Shown here: piece after piece, positions 8,270 to 15,593 of the stretch
Layout of the letters: every line of letters begins with the position of its first letter
How positions within the stretch are numbered: position 1 is the first letter of the stretch
Source: DYRG01 sp041161065
GTDB lineage: Bacteria > Pseudomonadota > Gammaproteobacteria > Beggiatoales > Beggiatoaceae
NCBI GenBank assembly: GCA_041161065.1
Contig: JBEAVE010000036.1
Coordinates: 1-26,871 of the forward strand
Direction of reading: 5' to 3'
DNA: 26,871 nucleotides
Notes under the pieces: model-generated
Database searches by the model: none
The model's input: only the letters and a program-made list of their open reading frames with translations
Told to the model about the DNA's origin: nothing
Program-made: the position numbers and the translations under genes

Positions 8270-8365
8270 TTTTCTCGATAGTGATCAATTAGAGATGTTG
8301 CTAAATGGTGTAATTTTATGCAAATTAGAGAAATATTCGTAAAAATTATCTCTCACTTTTGATCA

Positions 8366-8962
8366 TTATCCTAGAAATACATCGACAAATGCCCTCACTC
8401 GAGCAAAATACTCCCGAATCCTCGTTTTAATTTGCCATGACCAATACGGATCATTTGCATTAAAACCAATCGCTTGTAATCCATAAAAATCGCCCAAAAA
8501 TAACGCCCGTTGATTATGAAATGCTTGCGAAATAATGATAACATCATTGACCTTAAAAATATCTTTCGCATTTCTAATTGAATCTAAGGTACGAAATCCA
8601 TTGTTATCAATCATTATTTGATTCGGTAAAACGCCTAATTTCAATAAATCTTCTTGCATATCTTTTAATTCATCGTAGAAATCTCCATATCGCGCACCAC
8701 TTAATAATAAGCGATTGACTTTATGGTGTTTTATAAGTAATGCTGCCGCCTCTATTCTCGCACTAAAATAGACATTTATTTGTCCGTCATCTAATGTTTT
8801 TCTTGTCCCCAGTACTAATCCAATTTCTTTAGTCGGTACATAAGCAATTTTGTTATACAAACGCGCCTGAGTTTGTGAGGTGATCCAATAATCACTAATA
8901 AGCATACTTAAAAAAACAATAATGAGCATTGCAAAACTAAATGATAGGATTTTTTGAAACAT
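8366..8962 (-). CDS. sanA: SanA-like envelope protein (DUF218 / YdcF fold)
   Basis: A 198-residue protein with an N-terminal membrane anchor (about 5-23) and a periplasmic DUF218-type domain. The segments IGLVLGTRK, NVYFSARIEAA, LLLSGA, FRTLDSIRN and IIISQAFHNQRALF align well by eye with E. coli SanA, which affects envelope permeability and vancomycin exclusion at high temperature; its biochemical role is not known. An AAGGA site lies seven bases before the ATG at 8962. The gene is divergent from nadC (76-base gap) and convergent with the carbonic anhydrase-like gene. Confidence 0.88.
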   Translation of the reverse strand: MFQKILSFSFAMLIIVFLSMLISDYWITSQTQARLYNKIAYVPTKEIGLVLGTRKTLDDGQINVYFSARIEAAALLIKHHKVNRLLLSGARYGDFYDELKDMQEDLLKLGVLPNQIMIDNNGFRTLDSIRNAKDIFKVNDVIIISQAFHNQRALFLGDFYGLQAIGFNANDPYWSWQIKTRIREYFARVRAFVDVFLG

Positions 8963-8973
8963 GATTTATCCTT

Positions 8974-9002
8974 TTGAAAAAAATCAAAATTTGTTTTAAT
9001 AT
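8974..9002 (+). promoter_or_regulatory. candidate promoter of nadC-cmk
   Basis: TTGAAA at 8974-8979 and TAATAT at 8997-9002 are separated by 17 bases, giving a leader of about 30 bases before the nadC ATG at 9039. The -10 is only a moderate match. The same A/T-rich 76-base gap must also hold the sanA promoter on the other strand. Confidence 0.4.
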
Positions 9003-9038
9003 CAATCTTAACCTAAAACAACTCAATAAGGAAAACTC

Positions 9039-9869
9039 ATGCGTGATTTAAATGAAGAAATGGTTGAAAACGTTCGAGCAGCGTTGGCGGAAGATGTGGG
9101 AAGTGGCGACATTACGGCGCAACTTTTGCCCGCCGATGCAATGGCGACAGCACAAGTCATTACGCGAGAAAAAGGTGTTTTATGTGGCACGGCATGGTTT
9201 GAGGAAGTGTTTAAACAACTTGATGCCAATCTTCAAATTGAATGGTTTGCTCAAGATGGCGATTTAATTCAACAAGATCAAATAATTGTTAAATTAAGTG
9301 GCTTAACTCGTGCTCTCTTAACCGGAGAAAGAGCCGCGCTTAATTTCTTACAGTTATTATCAGGAACTTCCTCAAAAGTTGCTCACTATGTTGAAATCGT
9401 GAAAAACACGGGCGTTGTTTTATTAGATACGCGAAAAACCATTCCTGGGTTACGGCGTGCTCAAAAATATGCAGTGAAATGTGGGGGAGGACAAAATCAT
9501 CGAATGGGTTTGTACGACGCATTTCTCATTAAAGAAAATCACATTTCTGCGGCGGGTTCAATTACGGCGGCAGTTCAACAAGCAAGAACCATTGCACCTG
9601 ACAAACCCATTGAAGTGGAAGTTGAAAACATTGATCAATTGCAAGAAGCCTTAGCAGTAAGTGTTGAAATTATATTACTAGATAATTTCAATTTATATGC
9701 GATGAGAGAAGCAGTAAAAATAACAGAAAAACGTGCAAAATTAGAGGCTTCTGGCGGTGTAACATTTGATAAATTGCTGAGCATTGCAGAAACAGGAGTA
9801 GATTATATTTCGATTGGTAGTTTGACCAAAGACATTAAAGCATTAGATTTGTCGATGCGCTTAATATAG
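9039..9869 (+). CDS. nadC: Nicotinate-nucleotide pyrophosphorylase (quinolinate phosphoribosyltransferase)
   Basis: NadC converts quinolinate and PRPP into nicotinate mononucleotide in de novo NAD synthesis. The 276-residue protein has the family's length and motifs: EDVGSGDIT (18-26), the DTRKTIPGLR motif (130-139) and the phosphate and quinolinate binding stretch with KCGGG (147-151), NHRMGL (153-158) and IKENH (164-168). The C-terminal VDYISIGSLTK segment is also typical. AAGGA precedes the ATG. cmk follows after 33 bases on the same strand, so the two are probably co-transcribed. nadA and nadB are not nearby. Confidence 0.97.
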   Translation: MRDLNEEMVENVRAALAEDVGSGDITAQLLPADAMATAQVITREKGVLCGTAWFEEVFKQLDANLQIEWFAQDGDLIQQDQIIVKLSGLTRALLTGERAALNFLQLLSGTSSKVAHYVEIVKNTGVVLLDTRKTIPGLRRAQKYAVKCGGGQNHRMGLYDAFLIKENHISAAGSITAAVQQARTIAPDKPIEVEVENIDQLQEALAVSVEIILLDNFNLYAMREAVKITEKRAKLEASGGVTFDKLLSIAETGVDYISIGSLTKDIKALDLSMRLI

Positions 9870-9902
9870 TGATTTCAAAAAGAATAACAAAAGGATTTGA
9901 CG

Positions 9903-10577
9903 ATGTATAACATACCCATTTTAACCATTGATGGAACAAGTGGTGTTGGGAAAGGCACAGCGGCGGCAACAATTGCTCAAAAATTAGGTTGGAATTTGCT
10001 CGATAGTGGGGCAATTTATCGGGCGTTGGCAATCGCAGCATTACGACAAAATATTCAATTAGATCAACAAGATATTCTTACACAGTTGGCAAAAAATATT
10101 GATTTACGTTTTGAAGCGGCGGAGGGCGAAGTGACGGTTTTTCTTAGCGACCAAAATATTACAAAGGATATTCGCAGCGAAGAAGCGGGCAATGCAGCCT
10201 CAAAAATCGCGGTATTTCAATTAGTTAGAACGGCACTATTGGATCGACAACGCGCCTTTGCGCAACCCAAAGGTTTAGTCGCGGACGGACGCGATATGGG
10301 AACGGTGGTTTTTCCGGAAGCGTGGTTGAAAGTGTTTTTGACGGCGAGCATCGAAGAACGCGCCAAACGGCGTTATAAACAGTTGAAAAAAAAGGGAATC
10401 GAGGCTTCTTTGCCTGATTTAATCCATGCCCTAAATGAACGTGATGCGCGGGATCGCCAGCGATCGGTCGCGCCTTTGCAACCCGCCACCGATGCCATCA
10501 TTATTGATACTTCTCAATTAAGCGTTAATGATGTTATCAATGAAATCATGCACTTAATTCATCAACGAAACACTTAG
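9903..10577 (+). CDS. cmk: Cytidylate kinase
   Basis: Phosphorylates CMP and dCMP with ATP. The P-loop GTSGVGKGT is at residues 11-19. The LDSGAIYRA segment, the DGRDMGTVVFPEA motif and the ERAKRRYKQL lid region are all present. I place the start at ATG 9903, seven bases after AAGGA (9891-9895), giving 224 residues; an in-frame TTG at 9897 adds only two residues and sits too close to that site. In many gammaproteobacteria cmk is followed by rpsA (ribosomal protein S1); here it is followed by about 100 non-coding bases and a terminator. Confidence 0.97.
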   Translation: MYNIPILTIDGTSGVGKGTAAATIAQKLGWNLLDSGAIYRALAIAALRQNIQLDQQDILTQLAKNIDLRFEAAEGEVTVFLSDQNITKDIRSEEAGNAASKIAVFQLVRTALLDRQRAFAQPKGLVADGRDMGTVVFPEAWLKVFLTASIEERAKRRYKQLKKKGIEASLPDLIHALNERDARDRQRSVAPLQPATDAIIIDTSQLSVNDVINEIMHLIHQRNT

Positions 10578-10681
10578 TTCCTTAACCACAAAAGGGCTGT
10601 GATCAAAAAGGGATAATGCATAAATCAAGATGATGCTAGATTAAGAGAAGGAGAACCCATTCAAATACTGTTTTCAAACAC

Positions 10682-10715
10682 AAAAAAAGGAGCTTTTTCA
10701 GCTCCCTTTTTATTT
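10682..10715. terminator. bidirectional rho-independent terminator between cmk and nuoF
   Basis: A perfect six-pair stem GGAGCT (10689-10694) / AGCTCC (10700-10705) with a five-base loop has A7 (10682-10688) on its left and CTTTTTATTT on its right. Read on the plus strand it ends the nadC-cmk transcript; read on the minus strand it ends in T7, 27 bases after the nuoF stop codon. It therefore marks the true 3' end of the local nuo operon. Confidence 0.9.
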
Positions 10716-10731
10716 CATAACAGAAATGGTT

Positions 10732-12006
10732 TTACTTACCCGTTACCATGCTACGTTTATGCTTGATGAAATATTCAAATTCTTCACGATAATGTTTGAG
10801 GAACGCAATCACTGGCATTGCAGCGGCATCGCCTAATGCACAAATCGTTTTTCCAGAAATATTATTTGCAACATTATCTAATAAATCTAAATCTTCCATT
10901 TTGCCGTGTCCGTGTGCAATGCGGTGAATGATTTTTGACATCCAACCGACCCCTTCGCGACAAGGCGTACATTGTCCGCAGGATTCTTCATGATAGAAAT
11001 GTGCAATTCTCGCTAAGGCTTTGACCATACAGGTTTTATCGTCCATCACGATCACCGATCCCGCACCTAACATTGAACCCGCTTTTGCAATACTGTCGTA
11101 ATCCATCGTCAAATCCATCATGATATGCGCTGGAACGACCGGTGTTGAAGAACCACCAGGAATAACTGCTTTCAAGTTTCTCCCTTTCCAAACCCCGCCC
11201 GCCATTTCTAACAAATCCTTAAATGGTGTGCCCATTGGGATTTCAAAATTACCCGGTTTGCTCACATGACCAGAAACCGAAAAGAGTTTCTCACCACCAT
11301 TGTTTGGTTTGCCTAAATTTAAGAACCAATCGCCACCGTTCTCTAAAATAATCGGCACAGATGCAAGCGTTTCTACATTATTAATCGTGGTAGGTTTTCC
11401 ATACAAACCATACACCGCTGGAAAAGGTGGTTTGAAACGAGGTTGTCCTTTCTTACCTTCAATGGATTCAATTAACGCAGTTTCTTCACCGCAAATATAA
11501 GCACCCGCACCTAAATGATAATGCAGATCGAAATCAACGCCAGAACCTAAAATGTTTTTCCCAATTAAACCCGCTTGATAGGCTTCTTCTAATGCTGCTT
11601 CAAATCGTTCAACCGGTTCACCAAAAAACTCACCACGAATGTAGTTGTAACCCACCGTTGCGCCAATCGTGTAGCCCGCAATCGCCATTCCTTCAATTAA
11701 AGCATGTGGGTTATAACGTAAAATATCGCGGTCTTTACAAGTACCTGGTTCGCCTTCGTCGGCGTTACAAATGATGTATTTTTGAACATCCGATTTGGGC
11801 ATGAAACTCCATTTCAAACCCGCTGGAAATCCTGCGCCGCCGCGTCCGCGTAATACGGAGGTTTTTAATTGGTTAATGATTTCTGTGGGAGGCGTTTTTT
11901 CCTCAAGGATTTTGCGCAACATTTTGTAACCGCCAGCGTTTTCATAAGTTGCTAACGTCCACGAGTTGTCCAAATGCAGCGTTCTGAAACACACTTGATT
12001 AGTCAT
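10732..12006 (-). CDS. nuoF: NADH-quinone oxidoreductase subunit F (complex I)
   Basis: NADH-oxidising, FMN-binding subunit of the complex I peripheral arm. It has the glycine-rich GRGGAGFPAG motif (54-63) for FMN/NADH, the GAGAYICGEETAL motif, and the ligands of the 4Fe-4S cluster N3: C343, C346 and C349 in the ESCGQCTPC motif plus C389 in KTICALG. Length 424 is normal. The ATG at 12006 overlaps the end of nuoE by eight bases, with GGAG seven bases upstream. It is the last nuo gene here; a terminator follows directly, and nuoG onward is absent. Confidence 0.97.
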   Translation of the reverse strand: MTNQVCFRTLHLDNSWTLATYENAGGYKMLRKILEEKTPPTEIINQLKTSVLRGRGGAGFPAGLKWSFMPKSDVQKYIICNADEGEPGTCKDRDILRYNPHALIEGMAIAGYTIGATVGYNYIRGEFFGEPVERFEAALEEAYQAGLIGKNILGSGVDFDLHYHLGAGAYICGEETALIESIEGKKGQPRFKPPFPAVYGLYGKPTTINNVETLASVPIILENGGDWFLNLGKPNNGGEKLFSVSGHVSKPGNFEIPMGTPFKDLLEMAGGVWKGRNLKAVIPGGSSTPVVPAHIMMDLTMDYDSIAKAGSMLGAGSVIVMDDKTCMVKALARIAHFYHEESCGQCTPCREGVGWMSKIIHRIAHGHGKMEDLDLLDNVANNISGKTICALGDAAAMPVIAFLKHYREEFEYFIKHKRSMVTGK

Positions 12007-12496
12007 GCGACGACTCCAAATGATTTAAGATTTCATCAACCTTTTCAGGCGTTAAATTTTCGTAATAATCTTTACCGATTTGAAACATCGGCGCGCCACA
12101 ACACGCGGCTAAACATTCTACTTCTTTGAGGGTGAATTTGTTATCCGCAGTTGTTTCACCCATTTTAATGCCCAAACGTTGTTCTAAATGTTCAACGATT
12201 TCTTCTGAACCGCGTAATAAACAAGAAATGTTGGTGCACACACAAATCTTATGTTTTCCAACCGGTTTGTGTTCGTACATTGAATAGAAAGTGGCGACTT
12301 CATAAACGGCGATTTTAGGCATTTCTAAATAATCCGCGACTTCGTCCATCCATTGCTGGGTTAGCCAACCGCCATTTGCATCTTGAGCAATGGTTAATGC
12401 GCCCATCACAGCGGATTGTTTTTGATCGGCGGGATATTTTGCAATCCATTTGTCGATTTGTGCACGGATTTCTGGAGATAACAAGCTGTCAGACAT
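11999..12496 (-). CDS. nuoE: NADH-quinone oxidoreductase subunit E (complex I)
   Basis: Thioredoxin-fold subunit carrying the 2Fe-2S cluster N1a of the NADH dehydrogenase module, partner of NuoF. Numbered from ATG 12496, the protein has 165 residues with cluster ligands C87-x4-C92 and C128-x3-C132, as in the family. The preceding in-frame GTG at 12505 would add three residues; I prefer the ATG because GAGTGAG lies at a better distance from it and because GTG has no site of its own. It lies between nuoD and nuoF, and its last eight bases overlap nuoF. Confidence 0.95.
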   Translation of the reverse strand: MSDSLLSPEIRAQIDKWIAKYPADQKQSAVMGALTIAQDANGGWLTQQWMDEVADYLEMPKIAVYEVATFYSMYEHKPVGKHKICVCTNISCLLRGSEEIVEHLEQRLGIKMGETTADNKFTLKEVECLAACCGAPMFQIGKDYYENLTPEKVDEILNHLESSHD

Positions 12497-12522
12497 TTTG
12501 CTCACTCAATTTGTTTTAATAG

Positions 12523-13782
12523 TTATCGGTCAATTTCGCCGAATACAATATCTTGCGTTCCAATGATTGCAACCACGTCAGCTAACATATGTCCACGCGA
12601 CATTTCGTCCATCGCTGCCAAATGCGCAAAACCCGGTGCTCTAATTTTCAAACGATAAGGTTTGTTTGCCCCATCAGAAACAATATAAATTCCAAATTCT
12701 CCTTTCGGATGCTCAATGGCTGCATACGCTTCTCCTTGAGGAACACAATAGCCTTCAGTGCACAATTTGAAATGGTGAATTAAACTTTCCATATCACCTT
12801 TCATTTCCTCACGTTTCGGCGGAGAAACTTTATGATCATCTAACATCACGGGACCGGGATTTTTTCTTAACCAATCGACACATTGTTTCATAATACGATT
12901 TGATTGACGGATTTCCTCAATTCGAACCAAATAACGATCATAACAATCGCCATTTACGCCCACTGGAATGTCAAAATCTAAATCTGCATACGTTTCATAG
13001 GGTTGCTTTTTACGCAAATCCCACGCAATGCCCGAACCACGTAACATGGGACCTGAGAAACCTAATTGCTGTGCTCTTTCTGGAGAAACCACGCCAATTC
13101 CAACCGTTCTTTGTTTCCAAATCCGGTTGTCAGTGAGCAATGTTTCATACTCATCAACATAAGCAGGAAAACGATTGGTGAAATCCTCAATGAAATCCAA
13201 TAAAGAACCTTGTCGATTTCCATTCATTCTTTCAATGTCTTTTGCAGAATGATTAGGCATCGTTTGTAATTTGTATTGCGGCATTTGATCAGGCAAATCA
13301 CGATACACGCCGCCCACTCGATAATAAGCCGCGTGCAAACGTGCGCCAGAAACCGCTTCATAACAATCCATCAAATCTTCACGCTCACGAAATGCGTAAA
13401 GAAACATGGTCATTGCGCCCACGTCTAAACTGTGAGAACCAATCCATAACATGTGGTTCAAAATTCGAGTAATTTCATCAAATAAAACCCGAATGTATTG
13501 CGCACGAATCGGTGGCGTAATTCCTAAGAGTTTCTCTACTGCCATTACATAAGCGTGCTCATTACACATCATAGAAACGTAATCTAAACGATCCATGTAA
13601 GGCATGCTTTGATTGAAAGGTTTGGTTTCAGCGAGTTTCTCAGTTGCTCTGTGCAATAAACCGATATGAGGATCGGCACGTTCAATCACTTCACCGTCCA
13701 TTTCTAACACCAAGCGTAAAACGCCGTGTGCAGCAGGATGTTGCGGTCCAAAATTTAAAGTGTAATTGCGAATTTCTGACAT
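12523..13782 (-). CDS. nuoD: NADH-quinone oxidoreductase subunit D (complex I)
   Basis: The 49-kDa, hydrogenase-large-subunit-like component that forms the quinone site with NuoB. The conserved start NFGPQHPAAHGVLRL, the HIGLLHRATEKL segment, the YMDRLDYVSMM segment and the C-terminal DVVAIIGTQDIVFGEIDR end are all present; 419 residues is normal. Its start codon lies three bases after the stop of a Uma2-family gene, with only a weak GAG ribosome binding site, so it probably depends on ribosomes finishing the inserted cassette. Normally nuoC is the direct upstream neighbour (fused to nuoD in enterobacteria). Confidence 0.97.
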   Translation of the reverse strand: MSEIRNYTLNFGPQHPAAHGVLRLVLEMDGEVIERADPHIGLLHRATEKLAETKPFNQSMPYMDRLDYVSMMCNEHAYVMAVEKLLGITPPIRAQYIRVLFDEITRILNHMLWIGSHSLDVGAMTMFLYAFREREDLMDCYEAVSGARLHAAYYRVGGVYRDLPDQMPQYKLQTMPNHSAKDIERMNGNRQGSLLDFIEDFTNRFPAYVDEYETLLTDNRIWKQRTVGIGVVSPERAQQLGFSGPMLRGSGIAWDLRKKQPYETYADLDFDIPVGVNGDCYDRYLVRIEEIRQSNRIMKQCVDWLRKNPGPVMLDDHKVSPPKREEMKGDMESLIHHFKLCTEGYCVPQGEAYAAIEHPKGEFGIYIVSDGANKPYRLKIRAPGFAHLAAMDEMSRGHMLADVVAIIGTQDIVFGEIDR

Positions 13783-13785
13783 GAT

Positions 13786-14379
13786 TTATCTCAATTCAAG
13801 ATCGTCATTAAAATCAACTTTATCATACACTTCCGCTAACGAAAGCATATAATCAATTGCGGGTATTTCTATACTATTTTCTAAACCAACTTTCTCCGAT
13901 AAAATCCATCTTTGATCTATTTGACGTTCAAATAATTCAATGTGCGGTTCATCTTGAGAAACTAACACATAATTTTGCAAACTTTCTATTTGTCGATAAT
14001 GGGCAAATTTCTTCCCACGATCATAATTCTCTGTTGAAGGTGATAATATTTCAATTATGATTAATGGATTTAATAACGTATCTTTAACTTGATCTTCTAA
14101 AATTTCTTTACCACAAGTAATAATCACATCTGGATAAGTATATAATCCTGTTTCTTTTATTTTTACGCGGAAATCATTAGCATATACATTACATTTTGTT
14201 TGATATAATTTATTTCCAATAATACGCATCAAATTTGCAGATATTTTACAATGCCTGCGACTTGCGCCCGCCATTGCAAAGATTTCACCCTCAAAGTATT
14301 CATGTTTGGTTTCACTTTGGCGTTCAAGTTGCAAATATTCTTCAGACGTTATTTTCGCTAAAGCTAATGCCGCACCCAT
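13786..14379 (-). CDS. Uma2-family (DUF820) predicted restriction-like endonuclease, copy 1
   Basis: A 197-residue protein with the PD-(D/E)xK-like core of the Uma2 family: E27/Y28/E30 in KHEYFEGEIFAMAGAS, D84 in YPDVI, E110 in IIIEILSPST, and D120 and K123/K124 in YDRGKK. These families are abundant and often multicopy in cyanobacteria and in some filamentous sulfur bacteria; no biological role has been firmly shown. All core residues are intact, so it is not an obvious pseudogene. GGGAGA (14393-14388) is a strong ribosome binding site for the ATG at 14379, one base after the nucleotidyltransferase gene. The start of nuoD follows after three bases. Confidence 0.9.
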   Translation of the reverse strand: MGAALALAKITSEEYLQLERQSETKHEYFEGEIFAMAGASRRHCKISANLMRIIGNKLYQTKCNVYANDFRVKIKETGLYTYPDVIITCGKEILEDQVKDTLLNPLIIIEILSPSTENYDRGKKFAHYRQIESLQNYVLVSQDEPHIELFERQIDQRWILSEKVGLENSIEIPAIDYMLSLAEVYDKVDFNDDLELR

Positions 14380-14380
14380 T

Positions 14381-14695
14381 TTATTTTTCTCCCGAACGTT
14401 CGTAAAAAACTTTACCTATTTCATCAATATGTTGTTTTAATTTAAGATGTTGTAAATGTGTATAATCCACTATATCAAAAAAATAAGGCATTGGACTCTG
14501 TTCTTCTAACTTGCTATGTAAAGTTGCAACGATATTAAAATCAACCGCTTCTCCAACAATTGCAATATCAATATCTGAACCTTTCTTATAATTTCCTTGC
14601 GCTCTCGAACCAAAGATAATTGCTTGCTCGATCTGAGGTATTTGTTGTAATGTTAAAACGATATATTTCAAATCTTCCGTTGAGAGTCCAAACAT
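14381..14695 (-). CDS. Minimal nucleotidyltransferase (MNT / HI0073-like)
   Basis: A 104-residue polymerase-beta-fold nucleotidyltransferase. The signature G29-S30-x10-D41-I-D43 is perfect, with a third acidic candidate at D74 or D77 in FFDIVDY. Proteins of this size paired with HEPN or HI0074-like partners form toxin-antitoxin modules in studied cases, where the MntA enzyme AMPylates the HEPN toxin. It overlaps the HI0074-like gene by 28 bases, the usual arrangement for such pairs. Whether this pair acts as a toxin-antitoxin or has another role cannot be read from the sequence. Confidence 0.92.
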   Translation of the reverse strand: MFGLSTEDLKYIVLTLQQIPQIEQAIIFGSRAQGNYKKGSDIDIAIVGEAVDFNIVATLHSKLEEQSPMPYFFDIVDYTHLQHLKLKQHIDEIGKVFYERSGEK

Positions 14696-15075
14696 TGAGA
14701 TAACTCTTTCAAAAAATGATAGTATTTTTCTTTAATTAAATACTCTGCTTGATTTGCATTTTCTTCGCTGTAAGTATGTGCTAAAAGGTTTCTTTTTTCT
14801 AGCGCATCAATCCAAGCGTGACCATCATTAATTATTTCAATTTGAAAGGCTTGTTGAATCGTTTGTCGCGGTGTTTTAACATCAAACCCTTGCGCTTCTA
14901 AATAATCCTTTAATGTTTTCCACGCCAATTCAAATGTATATTCAAAACACTGAATCAAACCTTGTTTCTCAAATTTATTTAAGGTTGGTTGTGCAATAAA
15001 TTCATCAAGTTGAAATAAGGCTTTCTCAAAATTTTCAAAACGCTGCTGCCAACGTATTTCTTTCAATTCATTCAT
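14668..15075 (-). CDS. Nucleotidyltransferase substrate-binding protein, HI0074 family (HEPN-like)
   Basis: A 135-residue all-helical protein of the HI0074 family, the partner of the following nucleotidyltransferase. Conserved pieces are the RFENFEKAL helix near residue 12, FEYTFELAWKTLKDYL (44-59), the TPRQTIQQAF segment, and R95-x4-H100 in KRNLLAHTYSE, which matches the Rx4-6H motif of HEPN ribonucleases. ATG 15075 is chosen because it makes a four-base ATGA overlap with the upstream Uma2 gene; the in-frame TTG at 15081 would add only two residues. With an intact R/H motif, an RNase toxin role is possible but unproven. Confidence 0.9.
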   Translation of the reverse strand: MNELKEIRWQQRFENFEKALFQLDEFIAQPTLNKFEKQGLIQCFEYTFELAWKTLKDYLEAQGFDVKTPRQTIQQAFQIEIINDGHAWIDALEKRNLLAHTYSEENANQAEYLIKEKYYHFLKELSQCLDSQRKI

Positions 15076-15551
15076 AGCCAACTTAAATCTAAATCAATTT
15101 CAATATCAAATGCAGATTTTGAGATTTCACCTTGTTCATTAAATACGGTTGCTCGCCCATCAAAATCAACTAACCAAACCTCTTTTGCTCCCGATTTGAA
15201 ATAAAGTGCTATTTTTCTTTTCATTTCTGAGAAACTATTTGAAGGAGAAACCACTTCAATGCAAATTTCTGGGGCAACTAAACAAGGGTCTTCTTTAATG
15301 TGTTGTTTTAAGAAATCTTTAGAACACCACACCACATCAGGTACTCTAACTGCTTTGTCAATTTTGATAGAAAATTCAGGAAATGCTCTACCATGAGGAA
15401 GTTGTTTGTCTAATAAAGCAATCAACTCTCCTTGTACAATACTATGTTTATTGGTTGCGGGAGACATTTCAATATTGCCCCATTTGTTTAATTCAATTTT
15501 ATAGGGTAAATTTTCTAATGATTTGTCAGCTAAAACGTCTGCCCATTGCAT
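15072..15551 (-). CDS. Uma2-family (DUF820) predicted restriction-like endonuclease, copy 2
   Basis: A 159-residue, shorter member of the same family as the gene at 13786-14379 but clearly diverged from it. Core residues are D72 in RVPDVVW, E99 in EICIEVVSPS, and K111/K113 in EMKRKIALYF; the GAKEVWLVDFDG strand follows. Start ATG 15551 is preceded by AAAAGGA at a good distance; an in-frame TTG at 15557 has no such support. It is the first gene of the four-gene cassette after nuoC, from which it is separated by 42 bases containing a hairpin. It ends in an ATGA overlap with the HI0074-like gene. Confidence 0.88.
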   Translation of the reverse strand: MQWADVLADKSLENLPYKIELNKWGNIEMSPATNKHSIVQGELIALLDKQLPHGRAFPEFSIKIDKAVRVPDVVWCSKDFLKQHIKEDPCLVAPEICIEVVSPSNSFSEMKRKIALYFKSGAKEVWLVDFDGRATVFNEQGEISKSAFDIEIDLDLSWL

Positions 15552-15563
15552 TTTCAAATCCTT

Positions 15564-15587
15564 TTCCTCCCCGTATTTGGAGAGGAA
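15564..15587. repeat. inverted repeat at the nuoC / cassette junction
   Basis: TTCCTCCCC (15564-15572) and GGAGAGGAA (15579-15587) can pair over nine positions with one mismatch, around a six-base loop; in the minus-strand RNA the odd pair is a G-U wobble. It sits between the nuoC stop and the ribosome binding site of the first cassette gene and partly overlaps that site. It could attenuate or mask the cassette's translation, or be a trace of the insertion. No second copy is seen in the window. Confidence 0.6.
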
Positions 15588-15593
15588 TTTGTT

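Noticed and set aside
8289..8356. Inverted ATTAGAGA / TCTCT pieces between the carbonic anhydrase-like gene and sanA
   Set aside because: The stem is short and bulged and lacks a T-run on either side, so I do not call it a terminator.
14393..14402. Ten-base palindrome CGAACGTTCG
   Set aside because: It falls in the coding end of the nucleotidyltransferase gene, has no promoter context and occurs once; chance is the best explanation.
13786..15551. The cassette as an insertion sequence or integron
   Set aside because: No transposase, integrase, terminal inverted repeats at both ends or target duplication could be seen.
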